Assembly (NCBI GenBank): GCA_047972135.1
Contig: JBKEAJ010000075.1
Span: 1 to 10,719 of the forward strand
Direction of reading: 5' to 3'
Length of the DNA: 10,719 nucleotides
Origin: JBKEAJ01 sp047972135
GTDB lineage: Bacteria; Bacteroidota; Bacteroidia; Bacteroidales; Prolixibacteraceae
The notes below the pieces were generated by a model. The model worked only from the letters and a program-made list of their open reading frames with translations, searched no databases and was not told the origin of the DNA. Below, piece after piece: positions 8,417-10,719 of the stretch; within the stretch, counting starts at the first letter, position 1, and the number at the start of each line of letters is the position of its first letter. A program made the translations under genes and the position numbers.

Positions 8417-9427
8417 CTACTTCATACTTATAATCACTTTTCGTTTTGAATAGCTGCCATCATCTAATTTCATTCTATCTGTTATTTTATACTTAACAGG
8501 ATAAAGCTGTGTAATAATATGCAGAGCCTCTTCCAGCGACTCACCTTCAAGAATCAGCCTAACATTTTGGGTCTTCAATTCATCGGGTATATTTCCAAAT
8601 TCAACATTGTAGAATCTACCTATTTTTTCGCACGACTGTTCAAATGGTTCGTAGTTTATACTAAGCCTGCCATCCTTCCACGCAGTATAGTCAGAAGGGC
8701 TAACAAGCGACTTACTAAAGCTCGCTTTTGAATTGTCATAGCTTATTTTCTCGTTGGGTTTTATTATATCGATAAGTTTATTACCACTTTCGACTGACAC
8801 ACTCCCCTCTTCCAACACTACTTCAAAATTGTTTTCCACAGAATATGAATTTACGTTAAAATTAGTGCCATGCACACGAACATCATATCCCATAGGCGAG
8901 CAAACTACAAATGCACTATCCTCGCTATGCGCCACATCAAAATAAGCCTGTCCATCCATGTGTACGAGTCGCGTTTTACCATCCACCTCATAACGCAAGT
9001 CGGAATTATGGCCAAGCCAGCCAGTGGTTCCGTCGGGAAGTTTAAACTGGCTTCTCATCCCTTCGGGAGAATGAAACTCGACAGACAATGTTTTAGTATC
9101 GGAGGATGACATAGCCCCCCAATAAAATGCACCCCCTAGCAATAATAGCACTACAAGCACAACTGCAATGCGTTTCAAAAAGAAGGCTAAGCCTCTGGAG
9201 CCCTGCCGTTTGGAGTTCCGAATTTCAAAGAAGATTTTATAAAAGATGTGTTCTAAATCTGTGATATCGTGTTCGTCGTGTTCAAAATTATCCCACTGCT
9301 CTTCAACAATTTTCTTTACATCTTCATCCAACGAAGCATCTTTGAAGTATTCCTCTACTATCTTTTTGTCTTTCAAGCTGAAGCCACCTCGAAATATCTT
9401 GTCTATATGTTTTCTATCGACTATCAT
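8417..9427 (-). CDS. FecR-like anti-sigma factor
   Basis: This 336-residue protein has the layout of Bacteroidota FecR-like regulators: a cytoplasmic N-terminal region (1-86) expected to hold the sigma factor, one membrane segment at about 87-105 (IAVVLVVLLLLGGAFYWGA) preceded by basic residues, and a periplasmic part. The FecR domain covers about 120-215, with LPDGTTGWLGHNSDLRYE at 130-147 and VHGTNFNVNSY at 185-195. A DUF4974-type domain follows (about 255-330; LSINYEPFEQSCEKIGRFYNVEF). It is expected to sense the STN domain of the neighbouring SusC and to control the adjacent ECF sigma factor. It starts 131 bases after the sigma gene stop, a longer gap than usual for a coupled pair, with a promoter-like word inside, so it may be transcribed partly on its own. 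Confidence 0.95.
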   Translation of the reverse strand: MIVDRKHIDKIFRGGFSLKDKKIVEEYFKDASLDEDVKKIVEEQWDNFEHDEHDITDLEHIFYKIFFEIRNSKRQGSRGLAFFLKRIAVVLVVLLLLGGAFYWGAMSSSDTKTLSVEFHSPEGMRSQFKLPDGTTGWLGHNSDLRYEVDGKTRLVHMDGQAYFDVAHSEDSAFVVCSPMGYDVRVHGTNFNVNSYSVENNFEVVLEEGSVSVESGNKLIDIIKPNEKISYDNSKASFSKSLVSPSDYTAWKDGRLSINYEPFEQSCEKIGRFYNVEFGNIPDELKTQNVRLILEGESLEEALHIITQLYPVKYKITDRMKLDDGSYSKRKVIISMK

Positions 9428-9499
9428 AAATTAAGCCTTTCATAAAGTAATATCAACTTACAGTTAAAAAGTACCATCCCAATCAGAAAGAAAACACAT

Positions 9500-9507
9500 C
9501 AAACTTA
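9500..9507 (-). promoter_or_regulatory. Candidate -7 promoter element upstream of fecR
   Basis: The minus strand reads TAAGTTTG, an exact match to the Bacteroides-type -7 consensus TAnnTTTG, about 70 bases upstream of the fecR start. No TTTG lies at the usual 19-21-base spacing. A CTTG occurs 26 bases upstream instead, and a short inverted repeat (CAATA, 6 bases, TATTG at 9517-9532) occupies the -33 zone. The -7 match is clear; the promoter call is tentative. Confidence 0.35.
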
Positions 9508-9558
9508 ACAATCAGGCAATAAGTAACTATTGACAAGCCTTTTACAAAAGGAGAAAAA

Positions 9559-10146
9559 TTACACAAACAATGACAAAAACAACAAGCCTATAAGTTTATT
9601 ATCGTCGTTTACTTTATCCTCAACAAACTTCCTAGCGATGGTGAGTTGATTTTTAACAGACTGCACAGACAAGCCTAATTGTTCGGCAATCTCTGAATTT
9701 TTTAGACCTTCTTTGCGGCTCAGAATAAATATTTCTCGTCGCCGCTCTGGCAGGAGGTTTATAATTTTATCCACCTCTTCCAAAAGCGAGCTATAATCAA
9801 TTTTATCTTCTACCGAATCAGCACTTAACAGAAACTCTGTCGCAAACTCCTGCTTATACTTCTCATCCCGGCTTCTTTTGAGGAAGTACTTCTTAATAAT
9901 GTTGTAGGCAATTGTAAACAAATACGCTTTAAAAGAAGTGTTCGACAAAATAGAGCTCCGTTTTTCCCAAATAGTTAAAAATACCTCATGCACAAGGTCT
10001 TCAGCGTCTTCATTGTATTTCAAATACTTCAGCGCAAATTGAAACAGTCTTACATTATAATTATCGAATAAGGTCTTGAAAGCCTTCTTATTCCCTCTCC
10101 TCAGCTGCTGGATCAGTTTTTTCTCTATCTGTGAGTCATCTCCCAT
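9559..10146 (-). CDS. ECF-type RNA polymerase sigma factor
   Basis: This is a complete 195-residue sigma-70 family protein of the ECF class found in Bacteroidota PULs. Region 2 spans about 21-88 (FKTLFDNYNVRLFQFALKYL, then DAEDLVHEVFLTIWEKR), and region 4 about 125-178, with LPERRREIFILSRKEGLKNSEI leading into the helix-turn-helix LGLSVQSVKNQLTIAR. There is no region 1 or 3, as expected. It should direct RNA polymerase to promoters of this locus once released by the FecR-like protein encoded next. The last twelve residues (KLIGLLFLSLFV) are strongly hydrophobic, outside the sigma domains. The ATG at 10146 is chosen because region 2 begins soon after it and the candidate promoter lies 51 bases upstream. 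Confidence 0.96.
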   Translation of the reverse strand: MGDDSQIEKKLIQQLRRGNKKAFKTLFDNYNVRLFQFALKYLKYNEDAEDLVHEVFLTIWEKRSSILSNTSFKAYLFTIAYNIIKKYFLKRSRDEKYKQEFATEFLLSADSVEDKIDYSSLLEEVDKIINLLPERRREIFILSRKEGLKNSEIAEQLGLSVQSVKNQLTIARKFVEDKVNDDNKLIGLLFLSLFV

Positions 10147-10196
10147 AATCTATAATTTATGACTTTACACATCCATAAGACTTCAGAATCACCCCA

Positions 10197-10204
10197 CAAA
10201 TATA
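10197..10204 (-). promoter_or_regulatory. Candidate -7 promoter element upstream of the sigma gene
   Basis: The minus strand reads TATATTTG, an exact TAnnTTTG match, 51 bases upstream of the sigma ATG; transcription would start roughly at 10190. As at the fecR candidate, no TTTG lies at the standard spacing, but CTTG occurs exactly 26 bases upstream of the element. Confidence 0.4.
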
Positions 10205-10267
10205 TCATATTTATGCGTATCATTGACGAACAAGGAATAAAAGAAGAAAAAAAGTCACTATAACGAA

Positions 10268-10371
10268 GTTGACTTGTTTAATCGTTTCTATTAAGCTTTA
10301 AACAATACAACGATTCAACAAGGCATACAGCATTTTAAACCTTAAACGATTAAACAGTTCAACGATTAAAC
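10268..10371. repeat. Cluster of degenerate AACGATTnAAC repeats, direct and inverted
   Basis: Four copies of an 11-base word are present: inverted GTTTAATCGTT at 10276-10286, AACGATTCAAC at 10309-10319, and AACGATTAAAC at 10345-10355 and 10361-10371. The first and third copies sit within a longer inverted repeat: 20-base arms at 10268-10287 and 10344-10363 that match at 18 of 20 positions, so a large hairpin could form. Spacings are irregular (16 to 36 bases between direct copies). The surrounding bases reuse the same words (TTAAACC, CTAAACC). This looks like a dispersed intergenic repeat or a regulator binding array; I cannot tell which. Confidence 0.5.
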
Positions 10372-10398
10372 TCTAAACCTACATTTACACCATTCCCC

Positions 10399-10417
10399 GC
10401 TTTATTTGTTATAAAGC
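10399..10417 (-). terminator. Stem-loop downstream of beta-galactosidase, weak terminator candidate
   Basis: GCTTTAT at 10399-10405 pairs perfectly with ATAAAGC at 10411-10417 around a 5-base loop, 56 bases beyond the beta-galactosidase stop. The position suits a transcript end, but the stem is A/T-rich and no T-run follows on the minus strand (GGGGAATGG follows instead), so termination is only a guess. Confidence 0.25.
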
Positions 10418-10472
10418 CGTAAATAATTTAGATGTGTTTGCCCTGTTCATCCTCTCCGCTTATTATTGTTTC

Positions 10473-10719
10473 TTATTCAATACTTCTAACGGGGCTGATA
10501 AGGAAATTAAATTCATAGTTTTGATAGGGGATACGATATTGCTGAAGTGGCAGCTGACTCCAACTATTAACACAGCCCAAACCCATCTGTTTTTTATCAA
10601 TACATACAGTTACGAAGTTGCTTTTGTCTACTTCGGCAAAGTGTCGCTGGTCTTTTTGCACACCGTCGTCCAAGGCATCTACCGTATAGTTTAAGGCAGA
10701 TATTGAATAAGGCTCGTCG
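10473..10719 (-). CDS. GH2 beta-galactosidase, C-terminal end (cut by window edge)
   Basis: The reading frame enters from the right edge and stops at TAA (10473-10475), giving the last 81 residues. They match the small-chain C-terminal domain of LacZ-type GH2 beta-galactosidases: PYSISALNYTVDALDDG, then QKDQRH, then QMGLGCVNSW and QYRIPYQNYEFNFLISP. The QMG(L/V)G motif followed by an SW pair is characteristic of this domain. The catalytic residues lie outside the window. These enzymes remove terminal beta-galactose, a residue common in mucin O-glycans and milk oligosaccharides. The gene ends 326 bases before the sigma gene on the same strand, so it may be part of the locus but is probably a separate transcript. 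It is cut by the window, not visibly broken. Confidence 0.88.
   Translation of the reverse strand, partial: DEPYSISALNYTVDALDDGVQKDQRHFAEVDKSNFVTVCIDKKQMGLGCVNSWSQLPLQQYRIPYQNYEFNFLISPVRSIE

Larger units (their letters stand above)
10147..10472. other. Non-coding gap between the beta-galactosidase and sigma genes
   Basis: These 326 bases hold no supported gene on either strand. From the sigma side they contain a candidate promoter (10197-10204), an A-rich stretch (about 10230-10256), a cluster of degenerate 11-base repeats (10268-10371) and a 7-bp stem-loop (10399-10417) just beyond the beta-galactosidase stop. The layout suggests that transcription of the enzyme gene ends here and that of the regulator begins here. 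Confidence 0.6.

Noticed and set aside
10268..10371. Possible CRISPR array
   Set aside because: The repeats are only 11 bases, degenerate, partly inverted and irregularly spaced, and no cas gene is present.
10434..10694. Plus-strand reading frame of 86 codons
   Set aside because: It lies antisense to the GH2 C-terminal domain, which is well matched on the minus strand.
10473..10719. Short orphan gene or beta-galactosidase pseudogene
   Set aside because: The frame is open to the window edge and in register with a normal C-terminal domain, so truncation by the window is the simple explanation.

Overview
The window looks like part of a Bacteroidota (probably Bacteroidales) chromosome carrying a polysaccharide utilization locus (PUL). 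The reasons are a SusC/SusD pair, an ECF sigma/FecR-like anti-sigma pair, DUF4959/DUF5126/DUF5000 and DUF4998 lipoproteins, A-rich rather than GGAGG-type start regions, and TAnnTTTG-type -7 promoter words. The DNA is AT-rich. I cannot assign a genus or species from it.

Every supported gene lies on the minus strand, so transcription runs from the right end to the left. In that order: the last 81 codons of a GH2 beta-galactosidase (10473-10719, start outside the window); a 326-base gap with degenerate AACGATT-type repeats and a candidate sigma promoter; an ECF sigma factor (9559-10146); a 131-base gap with another candidate promoter; a FecR-like anti-sigma factor (8417-9427); a 97-base gap with a perfect 11-bp hairpin; an STN-domain SusC transporter (4870-8316); its SusD partner (2918-4858); a DUF4959-DUF5126-DUF5000 lipoprotein (1674-2903); a DUF4998 lipoprotein (963-1655); a 318-base gap; and the first 214 codons of a GH29 alpha-L-fucosidase (1-644, end outside the window).

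The parts fit a known design. A glycan bound by SusD and the two accessory lipoproteins would be imported by SusC. The periplasmic STN domain of SusC would report transport to FecR, and FecR would free the ECF sigma factor to raise expression of the locus. The flanking fucosidase and beta-galactosidase suggest a fucosylated, galactose-containing glycan, such as a host mucin O-glycan or milk-type oligosaccharide, but this substrate is inference. I see no phage, transposon, CRISPR or defence genes. The least explained parts are non-coding: the fecR-susC hairpin, the repeat cluster at 10268-10371, the shared promoter-like layout upstream of the sigma and fecR genes, and the 9-A run at the susC start.
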